DNA of 64,000 nucleotides from assembly GCA_964522165.1 (NCBI GenBank), contig CAZFVV010000001.1:1-64000 (forward strand), given 5' to 3'. The notes below the pieces were generated by a model. The model searched no databases. It was not told where the DNA came from and saw only the letters and a program-made list of their open reading frames with translations. The translations under genes were made by a program, and so were the position numbers. The number at the start of each line of letters is the position of its first letter. The stretch's first letter is position 1. This document shows, in pieces, positions 1 to 8,325 of the stretch. The stretch is from JABWBP01 sp964522165. GTDB lineage: Bacteria > Calditrichota > Calditrichia > RBG-13-44-9 > J075.

Positions 1-18
1 AATCACTAAATCACCAAA
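1..18. repeat. edge of a degenerate TCACTAAA/TCACCAAA spacer repeat
   Basis: The first bases read as two imperfect copies of a short unit (TCACTAAA, TCACCAAA). They lie directly downstream of the TAA stop of the neighbouring minus-strand gene, where similar repeats sit beside other genes in the window. The element is cut by the window edge, so its partner arm cannot be seen. Confidence 0.4.
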
Positions 19-1461
19 TTAATTCGATCCCGACTCCGTCACCCCGGGATTTCCCTGCACGATCTGCACGCTGGCGCTGGCGCCGATGCGGGTGGCCCCG
101 GCCTTGATCATTTGCAGCGCGTCGGTGTAGCTGCGGATGCCCCCGGAGGCTTTTACCCCCATGCCGCTGCCACGCACCGCTTCCGCCATCAGGGCCACGT
201 CGTGGGCGGTGGCCCCGCCGCCTCCGTAGCCGGTGGAGGTTTTCACGAAATGCGCCCGCGCCCGCCGGGCGGTCTCGCAAGCGATGATTTTCTCTTCATC
301 GGTGAGCAGGGAGGTCTCGATGATTACCTTGCAGATAGCGCTGCCGTCTAAGCACGCTTCCACCACGGCGCGAATGTCGCGGTAGAGCAAATCCAGCTCC
401 CGGTTCTTCAGCGCCCCGAGGTTGATTACCATGTCGATCTCCCGCGCCCCTTCCCGCACCGCCTGGCGCGCTTCCAATCCCTTGATTTGGGGCGTATGGG
501 TGCCGAAAGGGAATCCTGCCACGGTGCAAACCTTTACCGAACTGCCCTTCAATAAGTTCGCCGCCAGTTTGACATAAGTGGGATTGAGACAGACGGAGGC
601 AAATTCGTACTCCCGGGCTTCTGCGCACAGTTTTTCGACGTCGCTGCGAGTGGCGTCGGGCTTGAGCAGGGTGTGGTCGATGTAAGCGGCAATATCTTTG
701 GGAACTCCCTGCCCGCCGGGTCGGTAGGTAATCCGGCTGGCCCCCAGGGTGATGAATTGCCGCACCGTGTCGGAGGCTTTCTCGGCGCAGCGCCCGCCGC
801 AATCGCTTCCGCAGCAGCTACAGTCGCAGGCGGCCTCGCCGAAGGCGATGCCCTGCGCCTTCAGAATCCGGGTAATCTGCCCGGCAATTTGTTCCAGGTC
901 GGCAGTTGTAAGATCCGCCACGTTCTCTCCCGAAGGATTTGGGTTCACCATCGGCTTGATTTTTTTCTCACCGATAAATTCATTCTCAATTTGTAAAATT
1001 TGCTCCGCCCGATGGAGATGGCGCGCTTCCCTGCATTCGGTAGCCAGCCAGACATCCACGATCTGTTTTGCCAGCTCCGGCGCAATCAATTTTCCGCCTA
1101 AGGTGAGCACGTTGGCATCGTTGTGCTCCCGGCTGTTGGCGGCGGTTTTGAGATCGTAACACATCGCCGCGCGGATGCCGGGAACCTTGTTGGCGGCCAT
1201 GCAGGAACCGATGCCCGCCGCATCCACCATGATCCCCCGCCGGCACTCCCCGGAAGCCACTTTTTGCGCCACTTTGTAGGCGAACAAGGGATAATCCACG
1301 GAAACAGAGGCGGAATAAACCCCCACGTCCTCGACGCGATATCCCTTTTGCTGCAAATAGGCTTTTAACTGCTCCTTCAGATCGAAGCCGCCGTGGTCGG
1401 CGCCGAGGGCGATGGTTTGAACGGGTGTGGAGGACGGAGCAGCCATAGCAAGATCAAGCAT
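19..1461 (-). CDS. RpiB/LacB-type sugar-phosphate isomerase fused to deoxyribose-phosphate aldolase (DeoC)
   Basis: A 480-residue two-enzyme fusion. Residues about 15-165 match the RpiB/LacAB isomerase fold (ADHGG at 21-25, HNDANVL at 113-119). Residues about 255-475 match the class I aldolase DeoC, with Asp343 in EIDMVIN, the expected Schiff-base Lys407 in FVKTSTGY and Lys437 in GVKASGG. The linker holds an amphipathic helix-like stretch (about 184-203) and six cysteines within residues 212-225. The isomerase loop reads VDAAGIGSC and lacks the cysteine usual in E. coli-type RpiB. Such isomerase plus DERA pairs, sometimes fused, characterise sugar-phosphate-utilising (SPU) bacterial microcompartment loci; shell genes would have to lie left of this window. 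The first ATG is used; a second in-frame ATG is at codon 6. Family assignment is firm, microcompartment membership is inference. Confidence 0.93.
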   Translation of the reverse strand: MLDLAMAAPSSTPVQTIALGADHGGFDLKEQLKAYLQQKGYRVEDVGVYSASVSVDYPLFAYKVAQKVASGECRRGIMVDAAGIGSCMAANKVPGIRAAMCYDLKTAANSREHNDANVLTLGGKLIAPELAKQIVDVWLATECREARHLHRAEQILQIENEFIGEKKIKPMVNPNPSGENVADLTTADLEQIAGQITRILKAQGIAFGEAACDCSCCGSDCGGRCAEKASDTVRQFITLGASRITYRPGGQGVPKDIAAYIDHTLLKPDATRSDVEKLCAEAREYEFASVCLNPTYVKLAANLLKGSSVKVCTVAGFPFGTHTPQIKGLEARQAVREGAREIDMVINLGALKNRELDLLYRDIRAVVEACLDGSAICKVIIETSLLTDEEKIIACETARRARAHFVKTSTGYGGGGATAHDVALMAEAVRGSGMGVKASGGIRSYTDALQMIKAGATRIGASASVQIVQGNPGVTESGSN

Positions 1462-1834
1462 CGAAATTTATCGGTAATCTTTTGTAAATACTACGGATTC
1501 GATAATACGACAAACGCGCATTAAAATCAAGATCAAACTCCGGGATGAGTGGGTTTTCAAAGCTTATTTCGGACGGGTATCTCAATGCTCCCGCGGCAGG
1601 GTGACAAATATCGAGGGATGGAAAAAAGGTTGCCCTGTAATGCTTTTCCAACCTCACCTATCCCTGCCTGAATACGTGGCATACGCCTCAACGCGAAACT
1701 CACAACTCAAAACTCGAAACCGTTCGGAACATCCATCCCTGTTTCAGAAAAGTGATGAGACAGGAACGCAAGCATATTATATTCCCCCTTCGTTCTCCAA
1801 CTGATTATTGGCCAAATGGAGGTTTGCGAATTTT
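1462..1834. other. intergenic spacer with short degenerate repeat
   Basis: The spacer lies between two divergent genes and should hold both promoters, but I could not pick convincing -35/-10 boxes. At 1685-1722 there is a run of imperfect AACTC units (GAAACTCACAACTC and similar), related to the (GAGTTTT)n array near 41.2 kb. Possible short reading frames here look like chance. Confidence 0.4.
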
Positions 1835-3100
1835 ATGAATCGAATCTTGCTGGTCATCCCCTCTTCCACTTACCGCACCCATGATTTCATGGTCGCGGCG
1901 GGAAAATTGAACGCCGGGGTGGTGGTCGCCTCCGACCACCGCCAGGCCCTGGCCGCCCTGGCGCCGGATACCACCATCGCCCTGAATTTCCGCAAGCCGG
2001 AAACCGTGGCGGAAAAAGTGCGCGAATTTGCCAAACAGATGCCCTTCCGGGCCGTTGTGGGGGTGGATGACAGTTCAGCCTATATCGCAGCGCTGGCGGC
2101 GCAAGCGCTGGGCATTCCCCATAACCCTGTTCCCGCCGTGGCTGCTTCCCGCAACAAATACCTGATGCGCCAAAAAATGGCCGCCGCTAACCTGAATTCT
2201 CCCGGTTTTCGATTGCTTGCTGCCGCGCAAGACCCCTCCGGCCTCGCCGGCGGGGTGGCGTATCCCTGCGTGCTCAAACCGCTCTTCCTCTCCGGCAGCC
2301 GGGGAGTGACCCGCGCCGATACCCCGGGGCAATTCGCCGCGGCGTACCGGGAAATCGAAGAACTGCTCCGGGAGCCGGAGGTCTCCGAGAAAGGGTATGG
2401 GGAGGAAGCAGGGCAAATTTTGGTGGAAGACTATGTCCCCGGCGTGGAAGTGGCCGTCGAGGGGTTGCTGTTGAAGCGGGAGTTCAAATCACTGGCGATT
2501 TTCGACAAACCCGATCCCCTGGAAGGGCCGCACTTCGTGGAAACGATTTACGTGACCCCCTCGCGCCTGCCCGGGTACGTGCAGCGCGAGGTGATCCACG
2601 CCGCGCAGCAGGCCGCCCTGGCGCTGGGATTGGAAAACGGCCCCGTCCACGCGGAGGCGCGCATCAATGAAAAAGGCGCCTGGGTGGTGGAAATCGCCGC
2701 CCGCTCCATCGGGGGGCTGTGCTCCCGGATACTGCGGTTCGAAGGTGGAATGAGCTTAGAGGAGTTGATCCTGCGCCAGGCGTTAGGGGAAGACGTGAGC
2801 GCGGTTCAGCGGGAAAAATCCGCCGCCGGGGTGATGATGTTGCCGGTTCCCGGCGAAGGAATTCTCCGGCAAGTGAAGGGAATCGAGGCGGCGAAAGCCG
2901 TTCCGGGCATGGAAGAGGTGATCATCACCATCCCCGGGGGGCAGAAAGTGCGCCCGATGGAACGGGGCGGGCGCTATCTGGGATTTATCTTCGCCCGGGG
3001 AGACTTTCCGGAGGAGGTAGAGGATTCGATCCGGGAGGCATACCGCAGATTGGAAGTAGTGATTGAAGCGGAGGAGGAAGGCGGTATTCAGGTATCATAG
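1835..3100 (+). CDS. ATP-grasp domain carboxylate-amine ligase-like protein
   Basis: A 421-residue ATP-grasp enzyme. It has an N-terminal Rossmann-like pre-ATP domain (MNRILLVIPSS), then the ATP-grasp core: the nucleotide-binding lysine strand PCVLKPLFLSGSRGV, the adenine-side strand LVEDYVPGVEVAVEG and the metal-binding segment HAEARINEKGAWVVEIAARSIGG. Members of this fold ligate a carboxylate to an amine or thiol through an acyl phosphate; the substrate cannot be told. The ATG was preferred over an upstream TTG because a GGAGG motif lies 12 bases before it, inside the TTG extension. The gene is flanked by opposite-strand genes, so it is probably monocistronic. Confidence 0.85.
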   Translation: MNRILLVIPSSTYRTHDFMVAAGKLNAGVVVASDHRQALAALAPDTTIALNFRKPETVAEKVREFAKQMPFRAVVGVDDSSAYIAALAAQALGIPHNPVPAVAASRNKYLMRQKMAAANLNSPGFRLLAAAQDPSGLAGGVAYPCVLKPLFLSGSRGVTRADTPGQFAAAYREIEELLREPEVSEKGYGEEAGQILVEDYVPGVEVAVEGLLLKREFKSLAIFDKPDPLEGPHFVETIYVTPSRLPGYVQREVIHAAQQAALALGLENGPVHAEARINEKGAWVVEIAARSIGGLCSRILRFEGGMSLEELILRQALGEDVSAVQREKSAAGVMMLPVPGEGILRQVKGIEAAKAVPGMEEVIITIPGGQKVRPMERGGRYLGFIFARGDFPEEVEDSIREAYRRLEVVIEAEEEGGIQVS

Positions 3101-3102
3101 TG

Positions 3103-3272
3103 GTGGTAGATTGCCACGCTTCAGCGTGCAATGGGAAATAGGTCTTTATTTAAGGGTTAGTAGTTGCGGTTTGGCCGGAGTGCAAAGCTTCAGCTTTGCA
3201 TTGCATACGTGCAAAACTGAAGTTTTGCACTCCGTCGAGAAGAAGTGTCACAAATAACCCTTAACGAGTATA
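3103..3272. repeat. composite palindromic spacer repeat
   Basis: Several palindromes are packed together. There is a CACGCTTCAGCGTG-type hairpin (3115-3130), then two adjacent GTGCAAAnCTnnAGnTTTGCAC palindromes (about 3178-3233). An outer inverted pair, TAAGGGTTA (3150-3158) and TAACCCTTA (3255-3263), brackets them. The GTGCAAA palindrome recurs near 24.2, 32.2, 45.0 and 53.9 kb, and the CACGCT hairpin near 48.1 kb. The right end (TATACTCGTTAAGGGTTA in reverse) recurs with one mismatch at about 25459. Confidence 0.75.
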
Positions 3273-3316
3273 TAGGTGCGTAACATCAGCCGCCACAACA
3301 CCCGAACACGAGCAAA

Positions 3317-4738
3317 TCATACCCGAGCAAACTGCTCGTCGGTAGGTTCCGCTCAGCAATACCACGGTTCGTTCAGGTAGGGAATTGCTGACCGGCTGCG
3401 GAGCGGGGGCGGTTCCGGGAGGGGACCGGAGAGGCCGAGCATTTCGTTGACGGTCTCCCAAATGCGCATAAAAATTCTCCGCCGGTTGTTTTCCTGCCCG
3501 CCAGCGGCGCTCACCAATTTCATCACGCGAAGCTGTAGCTCATCCAACTGCGGATCGGGATGTTCCCACTCGTAGCTCAATAATTCCTCGTTGAAACCGC
3601 GAATAAACCGCTGCACTTCCCCCGGTTCCAGCAGCTTCGAGCCGGCCGGAATCAGCAGCCGGATGCCCAATTGAATGGGGGAGACGCTCTCCGCCAGGTT
3701 CAATTCGGATAGCAGCGCTAACAGCTCCCGGTAGCCTTGCAGGGTGATCCAGGGGGTAAAGGGAATGAAAGTCGGGCTTAAATTCAGCCCGGTTTCCTCC
3801 AGCAATCGAACCGCGCGGATGAAATCCTCCCGGGTATGCCCCTTATCGAGGAGCTGCAGCACCCGGTCGTCGATGGACTCCACCGCGCTGGTCACCAGCA
3901 CGCAGCCGCTATCCCGCAGCCGCGGCAAATGCTCCCGGTATTTCAGCAGGTGCTCGATTTTGATGGTCACATCGTAGGTGAGGGCGGGGAATTCCCGCTG
4001 CAGGGCTTCCACGATGGGCAGCACGTGGCCGGGGCCGTTGAAAAAATCCGGGTCGCCGAAGGTGATGTGCTCCGCGCCGGCGCTCACCTGCTGGCGAATG
4101 TCCGCCAGCACCACCTCTTTCTGCACGATGCGGAAACGCCCGTTATACACCGGTACAATGGGACAGTGGCGGCAATGGTGCTTGCAGCCGCGGGTGGCCT
4201 CGGTGTAGCCGGTTATCTTCGGGGAACACGGGGGAGAGCAAAGTTTGGCGTAGCGGGAAAGCGCGGGCAGGCCGCTGCGATCAGGAGCAACAAAATGCTG
4301 GCGGTTCAGGGAAATAAGCGCTTCGGCCTGCCGGTGAACATCGCCGTTTTTCGCAGCCGGGCCGGGTTGGCTATCGCGCAGGCGGCGGCAAAGCCGGAGC
4401 AATCCCTCTTCAAACTCCCCTCCTAAGAGGGTATGAACCCCCACCCGGCGGAGATAGGCTTCATTCATGGGCGCGTAGAGGCCATAAAAGCAGATATGGG
4501 CGCCGGGATTGAGATTCCGAACCCTTTTCAGCAGTTGCACTGCCAGCCGGGCGGCGGTGTGCATGGGAACGTAGAAAGCGATTACATCCGCCCGGCTAAC
4601 CGCTTCGGCGGGCAGGGGATCAATGGCGCAATCGGCGAAAAACACTTCAAACCCTTCCCGCCGCAGCCAGGCCGCCGGGGAGGCCAGCCCGAAAGGCTGG
4701 CGGCCCAGCTCATAAGTTGAGATCAGAAGTACTTTCAA
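3317..4738 (-). CDS. CUAEP-tail radical SAM selenoprotein with B12-binding-like N-terminus
   Basis: A cobalamin-binding-like domain (about 1-130) precedes a radical SAM core with the cluster motif C185-K-H-H-C189-R-H-C192 in TRGCKHHCRHC. An ordinary translation stops at the TGA at 3353-3355 after ...NEPWYC. Reading that TGA as selenocysteine continues AEPTDEQFARV to a second TGA (3317-3319) and yields exactly the C-terminal CUAEP motif of the 'CUAEP/CCAEP-tail radical SAM' family, for 473 residues. A SECIS-like hairpin follows nine bases after the TGA. The start is TTG, 12 bases after the upstream DUF937 stop, with a poor ribosome-binding site; the MKVLLISTYELG start fits the fold. Substrate unknown. 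The genome should encode selA/B/C/D elsewhere. Confidence 0.9.
3321..3343 (-). promoter_or_regulatory. bacterial SECIS-like hairpin
   Basis: In the mRNA, ACC-GA-CGAGC-AGUUU-GCUCG-GGU forms a five-pair stem, a two-base bulge and a three-pair lower stem. It begins nine bases after the UGA, with the apical loop about 19 bases after it. The loop carries a GU, as bacterial SECIS loops bound by SelB typically do. It also codes for the last residues of the readthrough product. Confidence 0.8.
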
Positions 4739-4750
4739 CTCGAAACGCGA

Positions 4751-5332
4751 TTATTTTTTCTTGCCGAACAATCCACCGAGCAAGCTGCCCAGGAGATTGC
4801 CTGCGCCGCCGGTTTTCCCGGAGCCGCCCATCAAGAAACCGGCCACGTCATCCAGAATACTGCCGTCGCCGTTTTGGTCTAACAGCGCGGCGATCCCGGA
4901 GGAGCCTTGCCCGGCGTCCCGTTTTTGGGTCAGAAAACCTAAAATGATCGGCGCTAACATGGGAATGATCTTGGCGGCGGTGTTGCCGTCCAATTTGAAC
5001 TGGTTGGAGAGCAGGTTGGTCGCTTCCACCCCGGAATTTCCCAGCAGGCCGCCTAAAGCGGGGTCGGCCGGGCGCTGTTCATTGGCAAATGCCGAAAAGA
5101 TATCCCCGATCTGTTCGAGCGCATCGGGGCTGCCGTATTTGTTCAGGATATGGTCCACCCGCGCTTCGCCGCCGTGCTCGTCTTTCTGGCGCTTCAACCC
5201 GCTAAGGATCAGGGGCGCCACCTGGGGAATGATCTGCTGCGCGGTATTGGCATCGATGTTGAGGTTCGAGGAAAGCTGCTTGCTGACTTCCGGCCCCATC
5301 ATTTTCATAAATTCAGAGATAAAATCGGCCAT
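4751..5332 (-). CDS. DUF937 (YidB-like) family protein
   Basis: A 193-residue protein. The helical segments around APLILSGLKRQK and APIILGFLTQKR are two copies of the repeat typical of DUF937; a Gly/Lys-rich tail (GGLFGKKK) ends it. The function of the family is not known to me. The start MADFISEF was chosen because AAAGGAAT lies six bases upstream; an upstream ATG adding 14 residues has no such site. The gene stops 12 bases before the radical SAM selenoprotein and probably shares its transcript. Confidence 0.85.
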   Translation of the reverse strand: MADFISEFMKMMGPEVSKQLSSNLNIDANTAQQIIPQVAPLILSGLKRQKDEHGGEARVDHILNKYGSPDALEQIGDIFSAFANEQRPADPALGGLLGNSGVEATNLLSNQFKLDGNTAAKIIPMLAPIILGFLTQKRDAGQGSSGIAALLDQNGDGSILDDVAGFLMGGSGKTGGAGNLLGSLLGGLFGKKK

Positions 5333-5412
5333 GCGGAATTCCTTTTCTAATTTTGCAGAGGAGAGACGGCTCATTCGACCTCTCCTCTGGCAGGTTCAGG
5401 CATACTCAATTA

Positions 5413-5534
5413 ACCTGTAGTGCTAGTTCTTTTGAATCCAGCCGTTGCAAGGGCTGAAAGAGGCTCTGTTTCTGTTCTTCGCGGGGAAAACGTCTATTTT
5501 AAGCGAATTTTTAACATCAACTAGCACTACGGGT
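5413..5534. mobile_element. MITE-like element, 122 bp
   Basis: The ends are 16-base terminal inverted repeats, ACCTGTAGTGCTAGTT on the left and the complement of ACCCGTAGTGCTAGTT on the right, with one mismatch. The element is flanked by a perfect seven-base direct repeat, TCAATTA, at 5406-5412 and 5535-5541, as expected for a target-site duplication. No reading frame fits inside, so it would depend on a transposase elsewhere. A simple stem-loop between two genes is the alternative, but would not explain the direct repeat. Confidence 0.65.
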
Positions 5535-5554
5535 TCAATTAGGGTGAACAGTAT

Positions 5555-5998
5555 TTATGGGGTCAATTTCGGAATCCGGATGACCTGACCGGGATAGATC
5601 AAATCCGGGTTTTTGATGACTTCGCGGTTGGCCTCGAAGATCACCGGGTATTTCATGGCGTTTCCGTAATATCTTTTGGCAATCAGTGAGAGGGTATCCC
5701 CGCGCTTGATGGTGTAGAACTCGGTCTCCTCTTTCTTTTCTACCGGGGCTTCCAGGGCATCGCCGTTCACCTTTTCCACGCCCTTCAGATTTCCGGCCAG
5801 GAGAATGGCCTTCTCTTTGGTGGCCTGGGAATCGCATTTGCCCGTGAGAGTGACGACGCCTTTGGAAAAAGCGACGTTCAGGCCGGTTATTTTCCCGGGG
5901 AGATCGGTTTGCAACATCTTGGTGATCTGCTCGGCTTCCTTTCCGCCGCCTCCGAACAAATCTTTACCCACGTCTTTCAAAAATTCGATCAATCCCAT
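5555..5998 (-). CDS. kbp: BON-LysM protein (Kbp/YgaU-like)
   Basis: 147 residues, close to the length of E. coli Kbp (YgaU). An N-terminal amphipathic stretch is followed by a BON domain (about 20-85; GKITGLNVAFSKGVVTLTGK) and a C-terminal LysM domain (about 92-145; YTIKRGDTLSLIAKRYYG ... YPGQVIRIP). There is no signal peptide, as in Kbp, which is a cytoplasmic potassium-binding stress protein. A strong AGGAGG site lies seven bases before the ATG. Potassium binding is inferred from architecture only. Confidence 0.85.
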   Translation of the reverse strand: MGLIEFLKDVGKDLFGGGGKEAEQITKMLQTDLPGKITGLNVAFSKGVVTLTGKCDSQATKEKAILLAGNLKGVEKVNGDALEAPVEKKEETEFYTIKRGDTLSLIAKRYYGNAMKYPVIFEANREVIKNPDLIYPGQVIRIPKLTP

Positions 5999-6085
5999 AG
6001 CTTCCTCCTGTTGATTAGGTGTTGAGGGCCACTTTTACGCTTACCGTTTAACTCGAAAAAAAGGCCGCATCTCGATTAAGATACT

Positions 6086-6156
6086 GATGTTACGCATTTT
6101 GCTACCTCCCGCACGAAGTGCCGGGAGCGGCTAATGTCTTTGACCTGCGCAACATC
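6086..6156. repeat. nested two-stem palindrome
   Basis: An outer inverted pair, GATGTTACGCA (6086-6096) and TGCGCAACATC (6146-6156, one mismatch), encloses an inner hairpin CTCCCG-CAC-GAA-GTG-C-CGGGAG (6106-6127). The CACGAAGTG core recurs at about 45000. This lies in the 351-base spacer upstream of the Kbp-like gene, where I see no other feature except the repeat that follows. Confidence 0.55.
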
Positions 6157-6262
6157 TGTTAAGTTAAACAACTCACCCGAGAATCTAAGGATTTTTTAGC
6201 AGGTGAGCAACGCATTAAATATTTGAGGTTCTTCCGAAATATTTATGGGAATTAGAGGATTG

Positions 6263-6312
6263 AATCGTGAAACGTGAAGCGCGATGCGTAACTCGTATTC
6301 CGTATTCCGTGC
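6263..6312. repeat. CGTGA-type degenerate repeat (single arm)
   Basis: Imperfect units CGTGAAA, CGTGAAG, CGCGATG and CGTAACT run into CGTATTC units. The order and sequence closely match the reverse complement of the right arm of the hairpin at 42013-42105, so the two are copies of one element. Here only one arm is obvious. Confidence 0.6.
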
Positions 6313-6349
6313 AAGTTGGGAAAATAATTTTCTGAAAATCTATACACGA

Positions 6350-7999
6350 CTATCGGAAACCCCGGAGATCCGGCCAGATTTCCGGCAGGGTTTTCAGGGG
6401 GTAGCGGCAGAGATAGAGAGGCAGGTTGTTTTCGGAATCAATTGCGTAGCCATGCTCGACCACGGCCATCAGTTTGATGCTGCGGTAGTACTGTTTCAAA
6501 CCCTCTAAAGGAATTCCCAGCGAAATCGCCGTAGTTCCCGGTTGGTCGCCGGGGCCCCACAGGTAATAACTGCTGTGGAAACTGACCGCAGCGGGAAGGC
6601 GGTATTTCTCGCGGTAAAAATCGATGGCCCCGGCCTGCCCGTAATTCCCGGCCAGGAGCGCGCATTCGGCCTGCTGCTCCGCGGGCAGGGCGTGATAGAT
6701 CTCCGCAATCGCGGCGACTTTTTCCTCCCACCCGAACATATCCGCAAAATCCTGGGGAATTTTGCCCGACTCCCCGCTTTCCTTGCGCAGCGGGGCGTCC
6801 AACCCGGCGTGTTTGGCCATGAACTGAGCGTAATTTTCCAGGTATTCCACCGGCAACAGGGGAAGACCGTAGGGAGCGAGGAAAATTCCCTGCAACAGCA
6901 AAATGGTGATGATGAACGGTTTCATCCAATACCACTGTTTTTTGCGGAGAAAGCGTTCGATATAAATCGCTCCCCCGGCAAACAGAACCGGATACATGGG
7001 GGCCAGGTAGTAATGTTTGCCGTTGAAGAGCAGCAACAGCGCCGCGATGGCCAGGTACATCCAGCCGAAAACCCGGTAGGGCCGGGCGGTTTTCTTTTGA
7101 AAGAAATAGAGGATTCCCAAAAACCACACCGGGAAGGCCGCGGGGTGCATGATCAGGACTTGCCCGAGCAGGAAATCCGCCCGGCTGAGGTTGCTGAACT
7201 GGTACTCGTTCAGCTTGCCCAGGTGCTCGAAAAACGGCCAGCCCTGGCCGATCTGCCAGACCAGGTTGGGCAGGAACAGCAGGAACGCGATACCGGCCGC
7301 GATCCACGGCCAGGGGGTGAGAAATTGCCGGCGCAGCGGGGTGAGCAGCATCCCAGCGCAAAGCCCGAAAATCCAGAAGAGCATGGAATACTTATTCAGC
7401 AGCCCCAGCCCGCAGATGATACCGATCAATACCCAGTGGTATTTTACCGGGGAGGCAGTGAGATTCGCCGGGAACCGCAGCCCGGCGCTTTGCCGCTCCC
7501 CTTTAAGCGAAACTTCACCGCCGGAAGTTGTTCCCGCGCCTTTGCAGATCAGCAGAATCAGCAGGAAAGCGCCCAGGGTCCAGTAAAACTGGTCGAAGGC
7601 CACCGGCTGGAACAGGGTATGGGTGCGCAAATACACCGGGGCGATGATCACCGAGACGCCGGCCAGCAGCATGGCGAAGCGGTTTCCGCCTAACTCCCAT
7701 ACCATCAGCCCGGTGAGCAGCACCACCAGGCTGCCCAACAGGGCGGGGAAGAAGCGGACGGCAAACAGAGAATCGCCCCATATCCATTGAGTAAGCTTCG
7801 CAAACACGGCGATGGAAGGGGGAACTTCCAGGTATCCCCAGGAGAGATGCTCGCCCATGGCCAGGTAGAGCAATTCATCGCGGTGGAGGCCGTAGCTGCC
7901 GTTGGTATAAAAGTGGATGAGCAGTTTGGCCAGCGCCAGGAGGGCCAGCAGCGCAATATCAAGACTGAGAAAACGGCGCAGGGTGGGGTGCAGATTCAT
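6350..7999 (-). CDS. family 39-type membrane glycosyltransferase (ArnT/PMT-like)
   Basis: A 549-residue polytopic membrane protein with about ten hydrophobic segments and a soluble C-terminal domain. The acidic motif of the first periplasmic loop, LHRDELLYLAMG, matches the catalytic region of polyprenyl-phosphate-sugar glycosyltransferases of family GT39. It would transfer a sugar from a lipid carrier to an acceptor on the periplasmic side; the acceptor is unknown. A stretch near residues 165-195 (GAGTTSGGEVSLKGER) looks like a hydrophilic insertion between membrane segments. A decayed relative lies near 60 kb. No operon partner is visible. Confidence 0.85.
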   Translation of the reverse strand: MNLHPTLRRFLSLDIALLALLALAKLLIHFYTNGSYGLHRDELLYLAMGEHLSWGYLEVPPSIAVFAKLTQWIWGDSLFAVRFFPALLGSLVVLLTGLMVWELGGNRFAMLLAGVSVIIAPVYLRTHTLFQPVAFDQFYWTLGAFLLILLICKGAGTTSGGEVSLKGERQSAGLRFPANLTASPVKYHWVLIGIICGLGLLNKYSMLFWIFGLCAGMLLTPLRRQFLTPWPWIAAGIAFLLFLPNLVWQIGQGWPFFEHLGKLNEYQFSNLSRADFLLGQVLIMHPAAFPVWFLGILYFFQKKTARPYRVFGWMYLAIAALLLLFNGKHYYLAPMYPVLFAGGAIYIERFLRKKQWYWMKPFIITILLLQGIFLAPYGLPLLPVEYLENYAQFMAKHAGLDAPLRKESGESGKIPQDFADMFGWEEKVAAIAEIYHALPAEQQAECALLAGNYGQAGAIDFYREKYRLPAAVSFHSSYYLWGPGDQPGTTAISLGIPLEGLKQYYRSIKLMAVVEHGYAIDSENNLPLYLCRYPLKTLPEIWPDLRGFR

Positions 8000-8049
8000 G
8001 GATGTTTTTTGGTTTTGGGATTTATCGCGTACCCGGGTTTTTGGCGCCG

Positions 8050-8086
8050 CTCTTCAATCTTCAATCTTCAATTTTCGATCTTCAAT
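8050..8086. repeat. TCTTCAAT-type degenerate tandem repeat
   Basis: Four or so imperfect copies of TCTTCAAT(C) stand in tandem, one reading TTTTCGATC. It is in the 326-base divergent spacer between the glycosyltransferase and the outer-membrane protein. Nothing else there could be identified apart from a probable ribosome-binding site before the next gene. Confidence 0.6.
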
Positions 8087-8325
8087 GAGTATAGTTTACC
8101 GCCGCCAGCGGCAAAACTCAAAGGAAAATTAATCCCCGCGCCGGCAGCGCCATTTGATGAGCACATCCTTTTTTAAAAAGCTGTTTTCCATTCCGTTTTT
8201 TTGGTTAAATTGGCCTCACCGATCCAGGAAAAGAAGAGAACCATGTGACAGCATAGACCATATATTGCGGGTATTTCTGCCTGAGAATTCAATTCACTGT
8301 ATCACTTAAACCGCCGGGGGGCGTC

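Noticed and set aside
4717..5420. Plus-strand frames opposite the DUF937 gene
   Set aside because: DUF937 on the minus strand has a good ribosome site and family match; the plus-strand frames show no motif.
6542..7693. Long antisense open frame (383 codons) opposite the glycosyltransferase
   Set aside because: GC-rich genes leave stop-poor antisense frames; its translation is low in hydrophobic order and has no ribosome site or family motif.
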